A stretch of DNA of 45,019 bases from Microcaldota archaeon (GTDB lineage Archaea > Micrarchaeota > Micrarchaeia > Micrarchaeales > Micrarchaeaceae). The position numbers and the translations under genes were made by a program. The notes under the pieces were generated by a model, which was not told the origin of the DNA, searched no databases, and saw only the letters and a program-made list of their open reading frames with translations. This document shows positions 16,963 to 29,284 of the stretch, piece after piece. The stretch covers positions 1 to 45,019 of the forward strand of contig JAJZYW010000003.1 of the NCBI GenBank assembly GCA_021797895.1, in the 5' to 3' direction. Position 1 is the first letter of the stretch, and each line of letters opens with the position of its first letter.

Positions 16963-18072
16963 ATGGACAAGAAGCATCAGACTAAGCATACCAAGGGCAA
17001 GGCTCCAGCTCCGAAGCCGAAGGGCGAGAGGCTTGTCGTGGAAGGAAAGCGCCTCAGCATAGAGCGCGAATCAGACGACGCGCACGCAGCACAGGCGGCA
17101 GAACTTCCGGCAACTGCCGAGGAGGACGCCGTAAGGAAGCCTAAGCTGGGCAGCGTCAATCCTGCAGTGATAAGGAGGTGCCCTAGCTGCGGCAGCACTG
17201 ACATAATATTTGACGGCGAGCGCGGCGAGCTGGTGTGCAACAACTGCGGTCTCGTCATAGAGGAGAATGCGACGGACACTGGACCAGAATGGAGGGCATT
17301 CGATTCAGAGCAGAGGAACTCCAGGGCGAGGACAGGCGCGCCTATAAAGTACACAAAGCCAAACAGGGGGCTTGTCACCGAGATAGACCTTTACAACAAG
17401 GACATACGCGGCGTGAGGATTCCTTCAAAGAGGCAGGCGCAGCTATACAGGATGAGGAAGTGGCACAAGAGGGCGAGCATAGCCAGCTCGAGCGAGAGGA
17501 ACTACCTGATAGCTCTTCCAGAGCTCAACAGGGTCGCGAGCTACCTCGGCCTTCCGGACAACATCCGCGAAACGGCTGCGCTGCTCTACAGGAAGTGCGT
17601 ACAGAACAACCTGATACGCGGCAGGCCTATAGAGACCGTCGTGCAGGCTGTCATATACGCTGCTTGCAGGGAATCCGGGATGCCAAGGACGCTTGACGAG
17701 ATAGCAAACATATCCGGAGTGCCAAAGAAGGAGGTAGGCAGGGCTTACAGGGTTATCTCCCACGAGCTTGACCTCAAGATTCCGTTGACGGATCCGGTCG
17801 CATACGTGCCCAGGTACGTCAACGCGCTGAAGCTGAGCGGCGAAGCCCAGGAGAAGGCGGCCCTCCTGCTGAAGCAGGCAATGAAGAAGGGTCTGCTTTC
17901 AGGGAGAAGCCCTACCGGCGTCAGCGCTGCGGCGGTGTACATTGCTGGCGCGCTCGTCGGCGAAAGGAGGACTCAGAAGGAGGTTGCAGACGTGGCCGGA
18001 GTGACTGAGGTCACCATAAGGAACAGGTACAGGGAGCTGAAGGAGCAGTTGAACATAGACGTCAACCTGTGA
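16963..18072 (+). CDS. tfb: transcription initiation factor IIB (TFB)
   Basis: Zn ribbon CPSCGSTDIIFDGERGELVCNNCG plus two cyclin-fold repeats. Start at MDKKHQTKH; the 5' extension in the ORF track is non-coding and overlaps tRNA-Ile. Confidence 0.95.
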   Translation: MDKKHQTKHTKGKAPAPKPKGERLVVEGKRLSIERESDDAHAAQAAELPATAEEDAVRKPKLGSVNPAVIRRCPSCGSTDIIFDGERGELVCNNCGLVIEENATDTGPEWRAFDSEQRNSRARTGAPIKYTKPNRGLVTEIDLYNKDIRGVRIPSKRQAQLYRMRKWHKRASIASSSERNYLIALPELNRVASYLGLPDNIRETAALLYRKCVQNNLIRGRPIETVVQAVIYAACRESGMPRTLDEIANISGVPKKEVGRAYRVISHELDLKIPLTDPVAYVPRYVNALKLSGEAQEKAALLLKQAMKKGLLSGRSPTGVSAAAVYIAGALVGERRTQKEVADVAGVTEVTIRNRYRELKEQLNIDVNL

Positions 18073-18533
18073 TCCAGATGCTGCAGGAGAAGGCGCCGCG
18101 CAACGCGGCGCTCCTTTTTTCCATTTTTGCGCTTATCTCAATCATTGCGCTTCAGGCGAACTACGCCTCGGCGCAACCGCAGCAGGGCAGCGCATCGTTC
18201 AACGCCACGCTCAACGAAACGGTGTCACAGCTTGTCGCACTCAACAACAGCGCATACCTGGTCTTCTACCCTTCGGTGCAGAACATAACTTCAAAGATAT
18301 CGCGGGCAGAGAAGATATACAATGAGGATCCCTCTACGGCGTTCTCCCTCCTGTCGTCAGCGCGCAACGAGATAGCTGTGCAGAAGGCGAAGCTGGAAAG
18401 CTACGTTGGCATATCCCTCGCAGTGATGATCGCCCTTACAGCCATATTCGGCTACGTCCTTTACGCAATAATGAAACCCACCCGCAGCAAGAGTCGCGCC
18501 AAGTCGGCAAAACGCAGCAGGAAGGGCGGCTGA
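18069..18533 (+). CDS. uncharacterised secreted/membrane protein (signal peptide, helical domain, C-terminal TM and basic tail)
   Basis: GTG start overlapping the TFB stop (GTGA); N-terminal hydrophobic segment, C-terminal TM followed by KPTRSKSRAKSAKRSRKGG. Confidence 0.7.
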   Translation: MIQMLQEKAPRNAALLFSIFALISIIALQANYASAQPQQGSASFNATLNETVSQLVALNNSAYLVFYPSVQNITSKISRAEKIYNEDPSTAFSLLSSARNEIAVQKAKLESYVGISLAVMIALTAIFGYVLYAIMKPTRSKSRAKSAKRSRKGG

Positions 18534-18700
18534 AGCGCCTTTTACACCTTCTTTTTCGGTATGGTTAGACAGATGCCAAACTTTTCGCATTTTAGTATAG
18601 CGGCTTTAAAAAGGTTTACAAACAAATAGTAATCGTGCGAACATGCGAGCCTTCTGGGCGTGGGCTTGCAATGCGAGCGCGGTGGTTGAGGGTGGTATAA

Positions 18701-18940
18701 ATGACAATACTAGACAACGTAGAAGAGGGAAGTGAATACGAGGTGCAGGTGCTCTCAAAGAGCGCCCGTGGCGAAGGCATAGGGAAGATCTCAAACATGG
18801 TGGTCTTCATAAAGGATGCCAAGACGCGCATAGGCAACAAGTACAAGATACGGATAACAAAGGTGCACAGGACCTTTGCATACGCGGAGCTGAACGGCGC
18901 GGAGCATGAGTTCATAGGCAGCAGCATGATAGAGCTGTAG
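18701..18940 (+). CDS. TRAM domain protein
   Basis: 79 aa: EGSEYEVQVLSKSARGEGIGKISNMVVFIKDAKTRIGNKYKIRITKVHRTFAYAEL. Confidence 0.92.
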   Translation: MTILDNVEEGSEYEVQVLSKSARGEGIGKISNMVVFIKDAKTRIGNKYKIRITKVHRTFAYAELNGAEHEFIGSSMIEL

Positions 18941-18980
18941 CCCGCTCCCGAAAGCGAAACAGGAAAGGTTAAATAAGTAG

Positions 18981-19008
18981 CTGTAGGATATATCCATGTT
19001 TCCTACAG
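18981..19008. repeat. inverted repeat CTGTAGGA-(12 nt)-TCCTACAG
   Basis: Perfect 8-bp arms in the TRAM-proteasome intergenic region. Confidence 0.6.
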
Positions 19009-19120
19009 CGTGCTTATCGGTAGACATTTTTAATATTCCTGCCATTACCAATTTTATATGGCGCAGACCAGCATTATACTGCCTAAACAGACATTATGCT
19101 TAATTTGATAAGGTGCGAAC

Positions 19121-19771
19121 ATGAGAAAAGAGCTTGACCTAAACCTGTACAAGGAATTTATGAAGGGTACCACTACGATAGGGCTGATATGCTCTGACGG
19201 TGTTGTGATAGGCGCCGACTCGAGGGCCACGATGGATACGTTCATCGCAAGCACCGAGGCCAGGAAGGTCTGGAAGATAGATGAAAACGTGGCCATGACA
19301 ATAGCGGGGGGCGTGGGCGATGCAGAGGCGCTCATAAGGATAATCAAGGCCCAGAACGAGATATACAAGATGGACGAGCGCAAGCCGCTTTCGCCGAAAT
19401 CCGCAACTTCGCTCCTTTCAATAATACTTCAGGACAACAAGATGATGCCCTTCTACGTCCAGCTCATAGTCGCTGGCATTGACGGGTCCAAGCCAGAGCT
19501 GTACAATCTTGACCCGCTGGGCGGCTACACCGTTGAGTCCAAGTTCACCGCAACTGGAAGCGGCTCGATAACCGCTCTTGGCTACCTTGAGAACGTGTAT
19601 TCTGAAGACCTTTCCATAAAGGACGGCATAAAGATAGTGCACAAGGCGCTGACTACCGCGATGAAGAGGGATTCGGCAACCGGAAACAGCATACTGGTCG
19701 CATCCATAACGAAATCCGGCTACACGGAATATACGGACAAGGATCTCGAGAAGGCAATAGCGTCCAAGTAA
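19121..19771 (+). CDS. psmB: proteasome beta subunit
   Basis: Propeptide then G/TTTIGLICSDGVVIGADSRATMDTFIAS...; catalytic Thr context. Confidence 0.95.
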   Translation: MRKELDLNLYKEFMKGTTTIGLICSDGVVIGADSRATMDTFIASTEARKVWKIDENVAMTIAGGVGDAEALIRIIKAQNEIYKMDERKPLSPKSATSLLSIILQDNKMMPFYVQLIVAGIDGSKPELYNLDPLGGYTVESKFTATGSGSITALGYLENVYSEDLSIKDGIKIVHKALTTAMKRDSATGNSILVASITKSGYTEYTDKDLEKAIASK

Positions 19772-19793
19772 CGATTTTGGCTTACAAAACTGT

Positions 19794-21785
19794 TTGTTTA
19801 CAGGTGTATGGGTAGATTTATTGGCGGATACTGAGAACGGGAACAACGGAAATAACGGCGCAAAGGAAAGCATTGACGTTTTCCAGAAAATAAAAGAGAT
19901 GGTGCCTAGCGACGCAAATCTCTCAAAGATAGAGTTCGAGGGGCCGGACATAATCATATACCTGAAGAACCAGAAGGCGCTGTATGCCGACGACTCAATA
20001 GTGAGGAACATCGCAGCAACGATAAAGAAGAAGATAGTGATAAGGAGCGACCCTTCAGTTCTTATGCCGCCCGAAAAGGCCCTCGAGATAATAAAGTCGA
20101 TAGTGCCGAAAGAGGCAGGCATAGGAAGCGTAAAGTTCATACAGGATTTCTGCGAGGTCGCGATAGAGGCGATGAAGCCCGGCCTGGTGATAGGCAAGGG
20201 CGGGTCGAACTTGAAGAGCATAGCGATACAGACTGGCTGGAGCCCAAAGACCCTCAGGATACCGACTATGCACAGCGACACGATACAGGGTGTCAGGAAC
20301 CTAATAATGTCGGAGAGCGACTTCAGGAAGAAGTTCCTCCTCGGCATAGGCAAGAAGATAAACAAGCCCATAGTCAAGAGCGAATGGCTCAAGGCGACTG
20401 CTCTCGGCGGCTTCAGGGAGGTCGGGAGGAGCAGCCTGCTTCTTGAGACCCCGCACTCAAAGGTGATGATAGACTGCGGCATAAGCCCGGAGCCAGGCAT
20501 AAAGGGGCTCGACGCGAATGCAGGCGGAGACGTAAACAAGGCGTTCCCGTATCTGGACAGCGCAGGGTTTACCATAAACGAGCTTGACGCAGTAATACTT
20601 ACCCACGGGCACATGGACCACATCGGCTTCGTCCCATACCTGTTCAAGTACGGGTACGAGGGGCCTGTGTACTGCACCCAGCCCACAAGGGATCTTGCCG
20701 CTCTGCTGCTCAACGATTACACAAAGCTGGTTCAGCGCAGCGGAGGCACGCCGCTTTACGACGAAAAGGATGTAAAGAAGGTGCTGTCGCATATGATAAC
20801 CAGGGACTACGGCGAGGTAACGAACATAACGGACGAGCTCAAGCTCACGTACCACAATGCCGGGCACATACTTGGAAGCGCAACGGTGCACCTGCATGTC
20901 GGCGAGGGCATGTACAACATAGTGCACACGGGCGACATGAAGTACGGTTTCACAAGGCTGTTCGATCCAACAGACACGAGGTACCCGCGCATAGACACTC
21001 TGTTCATAGAGAGCACATACGGCGGCCCGAAGGACATAACGCCCAACAGGCGCGACGCCGAGGTCAACCTCATGAACATAATAAAGAGGACCATACAGAA
21101 CAACGGCAAGGTGCTCATACCCCTGTTTGCAGTGGGAAGGAGCCAGGAGCTGCAGCTCGTCCTGGAAAGCTACCTGACGTCAAACGAGTACAAGCTCGAC
21201 GTGCCTGTATATCTTGATGGTATGATACTCGAGGCGAGCGCGATACACACTGCGTATCCGGAATACCTTAAAGAGAGCCTTAGGAACAGGATACTTAACA
21301 ACCGTTCGCCTTTCGAGAGCGAGATATTCGAGGTCGTCAAGGGCGAGAGGGAGGAAGTATTCGACAAGGGCCCCGGCATAATACTCGCCAGCGGAGGCAT
21401 GATGAACGGCGGCGCGAGCGTGGAGTACTTCAAGAGGCTCGCAGACGATCCAAAGAACTCGCTTATATTCGTAGGCTACAACAGCTCCAATTCCATGGGA
21501 AGAAGGATACAGAACGGCATCTCTGAGGTACCGCTTCCAAACGAGGACGGCAAGCTGGTCTCGACGAAGGTGAACATGTCGATAAACACTGTCGAAGGGT
21601 TCTCAGGCCACAGCGACAGGCGCCAGCTCATGAATTTCGTCGAAGCGCTGCGCCCGCGCCCCAAGGGGATCTTCACGATGCACGGCGACGAGCAGAAATG
21701 CGACGACCTAGCGCGCACCTTCGAGCGCACCTTCCATGTCGACGCAAGAGCACCGCGCAATCTCGACTCGATAAGGCTCAAGTGA
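19794..21785 (+). CDS. archaeal CPSF-like KH / metallo-beta-lactamase / beta-CASP ribonuclease (aCPSF1/FttA type)
   Basis: KH motif GLVIGKGGSNLKSIAIQTGW; MBL HGHMDHIGF; STYGGP; beta-CASP and GHSDRRQLMNFV C-terminus. Start codon uncertain (TTG). Confidence 0.96.
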   Translation: MFTGVWVDLLADTENGNNGNNGAKESIDVFQKIKEMVPSDANLSKIEFEGPDIIIYLKNQKALYADDSIVRNIAATIKKKIVIRSDPSVLMPPEKALEIIKSIVPKEAGIGSVKFIQDFCEVAIEAMKPGLVIGKGGSNLKSIAIQTGWSPKTLRIPTMHSDTIQGVRNLIMSESDFRKKFLLGIGKKINKPIVKSEWLKATALGGFREVGRSSLLLETPHSKVMIDCGISPEPGIKGLDANAGGDVNKAFPYLDSAGFTINELDAVILTHGHMDHIGFVPYLFKYGYEGPVYCTQPTRDLAALLLNDYTKLVQRSGGTPLYDEKDVKKVLSHMITRDYGEVTNITDELKLTYHNAGHILGSATVHLHVGEGMYNIVHTGDMKYGFTRLFDPTDTRYPRIDTLFIESTYGGPKDITPNRRDAEVNLMNIIKRTIQNNGKVLIPLFAVGRSQELQLVLESYLTSNEYKLDVPVYLDGMILEASAIHTAYPEYLKESLRNRILNNRSPFESEIFEVVKGEREEVFDKGPGIILASGGMMNGGASVEYFKRLADDPKNSLIFVGYNSSNSMGRRIQNGISEVPLPNEDGKLVSTKVNMSINTVEGFSGHSDRRQLMNFVEALRPRPKGIFTMHGDEQKCDDLARTFERTFHVDARAPRNLDSIRLK

Positions 21786-22022
21786 GCGTGCAAAGCTGCT
21801 GCGCGCGCCTTCTACAATATTTTCATTTTCTCGGCAGCAATGCAAATACAGTGGAATAAATAAAAAGGGCTGTGATGTAATAATCATGGTCATTATGCAG
21901 AGAAAGCCAATGCCATACAAAAAAAATAAGCCCGCGAGCCAGTGCGCCGCGCGGCAATCAACTGCAAGTTTATACTATTCGACTGGCGTGATCGCAAGTT
22001 TATGCGAGATGGGCGGTGCTGC

Positions 22023-24569
<2,547 letters not shown>

Positions 24570-24573
24570 TTGC

Positions 24574-25653
24574 ATGCAGCCATTAGCATATGCTTACTAT
24601 GCATATCTGGCACTGGTCATTCTCTCATTTCTCGGGCTGATGGCAATCAGCCTGAGGCGCCCTGGGCGAGCGACCATATATCCCAATACAAGTGCCTACC
24701 CATCCTGCCTGGTCATAGTGCCGTGCAAGGGGGTCGACATAGGCCTCGGAGAAAACCTTGCATCTTTATCCTCACAGGAATATCCCGGAAAATACAGCGT
24801 GATTGCAGTCGTCGATTCGGAAGATGATCCTGCAGTACCCTATATAAAGGCTGCGCGGCTGGGCTATGCTGTCCCTGATCCTTCGGAAGAGGGCAGCGGG
24901 AAGGTGCGGGCGATAGCGTTCGCGGTAAGGCGTAATCCCGACGCTGATGTATACGTAGTTGCGGATTCGGATGTAAGGTTCCCGAAGGACTGGCTGCAGA
25001 AGCTCGCCTCACCGTTTTCTGACGGGAAGGTGGGCGTCTCGACTGCATACCCGCTGTTCAAGCCTGTCGGCGGCTTCTGGTCGAAGGTGAAAATGGTGTG
25101 GGGTCTGGCAGGCAACGGGCTGATGGAATCGGAGCTGACGCGCTTTTCCTGGGGAGGCTCGATGGCATTCAGGGCGTCTCTTTTGCAGGGCAGCGGCCTT
25201 GAAGCCTTCTCAAAATCGCTGTCAGACGACATAGCGATAACGCGCCTCGCCAAATCCAACGGAATGTCGATAGCCTATGTACCAGACGCGCACATATCAG
25301 TAGACACGGACGACGACTTCGCCAGGTTCTCCGAATGGGCTAACAGGCAGACTGCGCTCACCCTGCTTGGCTATAGGAAGAACTTCACCTACGGGATGCT
25401 CTTCTACGGTGCATCAATATTCGTCTTCCTATCGGCGATAGCGCTTACCTCCATCTATGGGGCATGGGGCGCAATCCTCTTCCTGCCGACCGTGGTTGGC
25501 ATGGCTAAGACGTATCGCAGGATTGGCAGCCCGGATCCGATGATCGGGATCATATACGTATTCATAAACTTCATCTATCTTGCTAACCTCGTCAGGGCGC
25601 GCCGCATGAAAAGCATAACATGGCGCGGACGGAGATATGCGCTGGAGCAGTGA
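24574..25653 (+). CDS. glycosyltransferase family 2 (ceramide glucosyltransferase-like)
   Basis: PSCLVIVPCKGVDIGLGENLASLSSQEYPGKYSVIAVVDSEDDPA...VYVVADSDVRFPKDWL...SDDIAITRLAKSNG. Confidence 0.88.
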   Translation: MQPLAYAYYAYLALVILSFLGLMAISLRRPGRATIYPNTSAYPSCLVIVPCKGVDIGLGENLASLSSQEYPGKYSVIAVVDSEDDPAVPYIKAARLGYAVPDPSEEGSGKVRAIAFAVRRNPDADVYVVADSDVRFPKDWLQKLASPFSDGKVGVSTAYPLFKPVGGFWSKVKMVWGLAGNGLMESELTRFSWGGSMAFRASLLQGSGLEAFSKSLSDDIAITRLAKSNGMSIAYVPDAHISVDTDDDFARFSEWANRQTALTLLGYRKNFTYGMLFYGASIFVFLSAIALTSIYGAWGAILFLPTVVGMAKTYRRIGSPDPMIGIIYVFINFIYLANLVRARRMKSITWRGRRYALEQ

Positions 25654-25716
25654 GTGCGCACAAAAGCGCTAAAAACCTTTGTTGCGTTTAAACAGCGAGT
25701 GTTACGATGGTCGGTG

Positions 25717-25760
25717 TTGCCTGCCAAACAGCCGCGCGCGGCGCGCTTTGATGGCAGCAA
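25717..25760 (+). promoter_or_regulatory. long GC-rich hairpin in the threonyl-tRNA synthetase 5' leader
   Basis: TTGC(c)TGCCA-AAC-AGC(c)GCGC-gcg-GCGCGCT-TTGA-TGGCAGCAA, about 16 bp in total; TATA-like GTTTAAAC about 25 nt upstream. Confidence 0.6.
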
Positions 25761-25848
25761 TCGCTATCGCTATTCCTCCTGTTCCGGATCCGTACAGATA
25801 TGCAATCCTGTCAGGACGATGTAGAATTTCCGCTTACAAGGTAATCTT

Positions 25849-27561
25849 ATGAAAATACTGCAACTTGACGTGAACAAGATAGAATATGAGGCGGTGAAGC
25901 CGGAGGCAAGCGTGTACGAGCCCGATGATAAGAAAAGGCACGTGGTTAACGACGCGCTCGTCCTTCTGGTATCCTTCGAGAAGGGTGACAGCAGCGAGCT
26001 CGCCCGCAAGGCGGTCGACGATGCGGTGGCGTTCGCCAAGAAGCAGAAGCTCTCAAGGATGGTGATATACCCGTTCGCGCACCTCAGCGGCAACCTGGAG
26101 GGACTAGAGAAGTCAAAAGCGCTGCTCGAGGAGATGAGGTCACTGGTGCCTAAGGAAGCCATAGAGCTCCATTCAGCACCATTCGGCTGGAACAAGCAGC
26201 TCAGCATAGACATAAAGGGCCATCCACTTGCCGAGATGTCCAGGTCTTATTCTGCAGCCGGGCAACAGGAACAGGCAGTGCAGGAAAAGCCTGAGCCAAG
26301 GCGCAAGGTTGACCTCTCAATAGTGAAGAAGGCCGACTGGTCTGGTCTGCCGGACAAGGACCACAGGAGCATAGGCGAAGCCATGGACCTGTACAGCTTC
26401 CAGGAGGTGAGCCCGGCAATGGTGTACTGGCACCCAAACGGGCACATAATATACAGGGAGCTAGTCAAGCTGATGAGGGAGAAGGAGGAGGATTACGGCT
26501 ACAGGGAGATAAGCACCCCGGCGCTTGCAAACATAGCGCTGTGGCATGTCAGCGGCCACATCGAGCACTACAAGGGCGACATGTTCATCTTCGAGGACAA
26601 GTTCGGCGAGCTCGGGCTCAAGCCCATGAACTGCCCCTCGACGATACTGATATACAAGTCCAGGAAGCGCAGCTACAAGGAGCTTCCGATGAGGCTCTCA
26701 ATATTCGACAAGCTCTACAGGAGCGAAAGAAGCGGCACGGTCACTGGGCTATTCAGGGTGAAGGAGATGACCCAGGACGATGCTCACATATTCATAGCAG
26801 AGGATCAGCTGCAGTCCGAAGTCACCAGCTACCTTAAGATGCTTGTAGAGACGTACGAGGTGTTCGGCCTGAAGTACAAGGCAAATCTGTCGACGATGCC
26901 TGACGACCACATGGGAGACGAAGCGCTATGGGAGCGCGCCACCAGCGTTCTTCGCGAAGCGCTGGAGGAGAGGAAGATACCCTACGGCATAAAGGAGAAG
27001 GATGGCGCCTTCTACGGTCCAAAGATAGACTTTGACATAACCGATTCGGCGGGAAGGCTTTGGCAGTGCGGAACCCTCCAGCTCGACTACCAGCTTCCAC
27101 TGCGGTTCAAGCTCGAATACACCGGCGAGGACGGGAAGCAGCACACCCCCGTCATACTGCACAGGACTGTCATAGGCACGATAGAGAGGTTCACCGGCGT
27201 GATGGTCGAGCACTTCCAGGGAAGGTTCCCCGCGTGGCTCGCCCCTCTGCAGGTGAAGATAATACCAATATCAGAGAAGCAGCTCAAGTATGGCGAGAAG
27301 ATCTACCGCGAGCTTCGGAAGGCAAGGTTCAGGGTTGAGCTGGATTCGTCAGACAGAACCCTCGAGTACAAGATACGCGACGCGCAGATGATGCAGGTGC
27401 CATACTCGATAATAGTCGGGGGCAAGGAGGAGGAATCGTCCACCATCTCTGTGCGCTCTCGCGAAGGCAGGCAGCGCCAGGGGATGAAGCTCGAGCAGTT
27501 CGCCGATGCGCTCTCGTCAGAGATAGGCAAAAGGGATAAAGAGCTTGGCATAACAAAATAG
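25849..27561 (+). CDS. thrS: threonyl-tRNA synthetase, archaeal type with N-terminal editing domain
   Basis: N-terminal D-aminoacyl deacylase-like domain; class II motifs (MNCPSTILIYKSRKRSYKELPMRLSIF, FRVKEMTQDDAHIF, GRLWQCGTLQLDYQLP). Confidence 0.95.
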   Translation: MKILQLDVNKIEYEAVKPEASVYEPDDKKRHVVNDALVLLVSFEKGDSSELARKAVDDAVAFAKKQKLSRMVIYPFAHLSGNLEGLEKSKALLEEMRSLVPKEAIELHSAPFGWNKQLSIDIKGHPLAEMSRSYSAAGQQEQAVQEKPEPRRKVDLSIVKKADWSGLPDKDHRSIGEAMDLYSFQEVSPAMVYWHPNGHIIYRELVKLMREKEEDYGYREISTPALANIALWHVSGHIEHYKGDMFIFEDKFGELGLKPMNCPSTILIYKSRKRSYKELPMRLSIFDKLYRSERSGTVTGLFRVKEMTQDDAHIFIAEDQLQSEVTSYLKMLVETYEVFGLKYKANLSTMPDDHMGDEALWERATSVLREALEERKIPYGIKEKDGAFYGPKIDFDITDSAGRLWQCGTLQLDYQLPLRFKLEYTGEDGKQHTPVILHRTVIGTIERFTGVMVEHFQGRFPAWLAPLQVKIIPISEKQLKYGEKIYRELRKARFRVELDSSDRTLEYKIRDAQMMQVPYSIIVGGKEEESSTISVRSREGRQRQGMKLEQFADALSSEIGKRDKELGITK

Positions 27562-27565
27562 CATC

Positions 27566-28009
27566 ATGGGAGGCGACAGCGCAGGCGAAGGATGCGTTTT
27601 CTGCTCAATACTCGCAGGCAAGACAACCGGTGCGGTGGTGTTCAGGGAGGAGCTGACCGCATGCATACTCGACAGGAGCCCCGTCTTCCTGGGGCATGCG
27701 CTGATTATGCCTTTGAAGCACTACGCGCTGCTTGAGGACGTCCCGGCGATGGTGCTGGCAGACATGCAGCTCCGCGCCAAGATGCTATCGGCTGCGATGG
27801 AGGCGTCGCTCGGGTGCGACGGCACTCTGATAATACTGAACAACAAGGTGGGCCAGAGCGTAGGCCACGTCCACATGCACGTCATACCAAGGCGGTACGG
27901 CGACGGTCTGAAGCATTTCCTGTGGTCGAGGCGCAGGTACTCTTCAAATAAGGAGATGGAATCGATAGCCGAAGGAATCTCGAAGGCATATAAATCAATC
28001 AAGCGATAA
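27566..28009 (+). CDS. HIT family protein
   Basis: CVFCSILAGKTTGAVVFREE...VGHVHMHVIPR. Confidence 0.93.
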   Translation: MGGDSAGEGCVFCSILAGKTTGAVVFREELTACILDRSPVFLGHALIMPLKHYALLEDVPAMVLADMQLRAKMLSAAMEASLGCDGTLIILNNKVGQSVGHVHMHVIPRRYGDGLKHFLWSRRRYSSNKEMESIAEGISKAYKSIKR

Positions 28010-28028
28010 TGCTGCAAAAGGTGAATGA

Positions 28029-29162
28029 ATGGCAAAAGGACCCGCGAGAAAAACGGCGAAGGAATCGTCGCAGCAGCATGCACTCTCGGCAGTCTTCCTT
28101 GCGGACAACGTCGATTCGATGACAAAAGGGCTCGCCGATCCCTCAACCATAAAATATTCGGAGAAGCTGGTCTCGGCGATACGCGACAGGCCGATATACT
28201 CCGTGTCTCACAAGAACGACATGGACGGGATATCGTCGGCAGCGCTGCTACACAAATTTTACTCGGTGCCCGTAGAAAGGATAAAGTTCATGGAGTACTC
28301 GGGCGCAAGTTACAGCGAAGTTGCCGAATGGCTTACCGGAAAGGACATAAGCAACTCAGTGGTGGTGTTCACCGATATAGGAATAAATCCCGGCGCCTTC
28401 AAGCTCTTCCAGTCGACGCTGCTTACGCTGAAGCAGAAGGGCAACATGGTGATATGGCTGGACCACCACCCCTGGGAGCCGGAGCAGGTAAACTTCTGCG
28501 CAGAGAACGTCTCCTACCTCGTTGCAGGAGAGAACAGGCTCATGTGCGGCGCCGACCTCACGTACAACGTGCTGTGCAGGAAGCTCGATTCGGACGGGAA
28601 GGGCGAGAGGCTCACGGCGCTTGCGCATCTCATGGACTTCAACATAAGGAGCAAGTCTACAGACCAGCTGACTTTCAGGCTGGCTGAGGCGATAACCTAC
28701 ATGCTATGGGCGGGGAAGGACGCGGAGAAGCTTCTCAGGCGCATGGTGCCTATGGTTGCCGAGCTGGATTTCGGCAACCGCTTCATAGCAAACAACGCAA
28801 GGAAGTATCTTGAGGAGGAAAAGGTCAACACGGAGGAGCTCCTCTCCAGCGCCAAGACGCTCAGCGTAGGGAAGCGGAGCATAACGATAGGCTTCGGCAA
28901 GAGGTTGCAAAGCACCGCAGCGTGCGAGGCGCTGCTGTCAAAGAGCGGTTCAGACATAGCCGCATTTGTAAACTATGCTGAGGAGCGCTGTTCTCTGCGC
29001 AGCAAGAGCGGCGTTGATTGCTCTTACATAGCTAAGGCGATGGGGGGCAACGGTCATCCGCAGGCTGGCGGGTTCACTGCTCTGGCTTCTGAGTACTCCG
29101 GTTTCGATGCGAAGGGAAGGGCGAAGCTGGTCAAGCGCATCGTTGAGGTTGCATCTGCATGA
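28029..29162 (+). CDS. DHH family phosphoesterase (RecJ-like)
   Basis: SHKNDMDGISSAALLHKF...FTDIGINPG...WLDHHPWEP; C-terminal GGNGHPQAGGF. Confidence 0.92.
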   Translation: MAKGPARKTAKESSQQHALSAVFLADNVDSMTKGLADPSTIKYSEKLVSAIRDRPIYSVSHKNDMDGISSAALLHKFYSVPVERIKFMEYSGASYSEVAEWLTGKDISNSVVVFTDIGINPGAFKLFQSTLLTLKQKGNMVIWLDHHPWEPEQVNFCAENVSYLVAGENRLMCGADLTYNVLCRKLDSDGKGERLTALAHLMDFNIRSKSTDQLTFRLAEAITYMLWAGKDAEKLLRRMVPMVAELDFGNRFIANNARKYLEEEKVNTEELLSSAKTLSVGKRSITIGFGKRLQSTAACEALLSKSGSDIAAFVNYAEERCSLRSKSGVDCSYIAKAMGGNGHPQAGGFTALASEYSGFDAKGRAKLVKRIVEVASA

Positions 29163-29284
29163 ACTCAGCGGACAGGCTCAAAAACAATGCTTACGGGCTT
29201 GAGCATAACATTAAGCCCTGCAATACCCAAAGAATAAAAACCTGAACTGCAAAGAGTCTTAAAGAAGAAATTCACAGTGGTCAA

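Noticed and set aside
18643-18735. Mini-ORF MRAFWAWACNASAVVEGGINDNTRQRRRGK upstream of and overlapping TRAM
   Set aside because: Aromatic-rich, but archaeal ribosome-coupled leader peptides of this kind are not established, and there is no terminator/antiterminator pair.
19418-20713. 431-aa reverse ORF opposite the proteasome and aCPSF1 genes
   Set aside because: Spans two confident CDSs in antisense and has no domain signal; a biased-codon artefact.
29196-29218. Stem GGGCTT-(12 nt)-AAGCCC after the DHH gene as an intrinsic terminator
   Set aside because: No following T-tract and the operon appears to continue; left as an unassigned structure.
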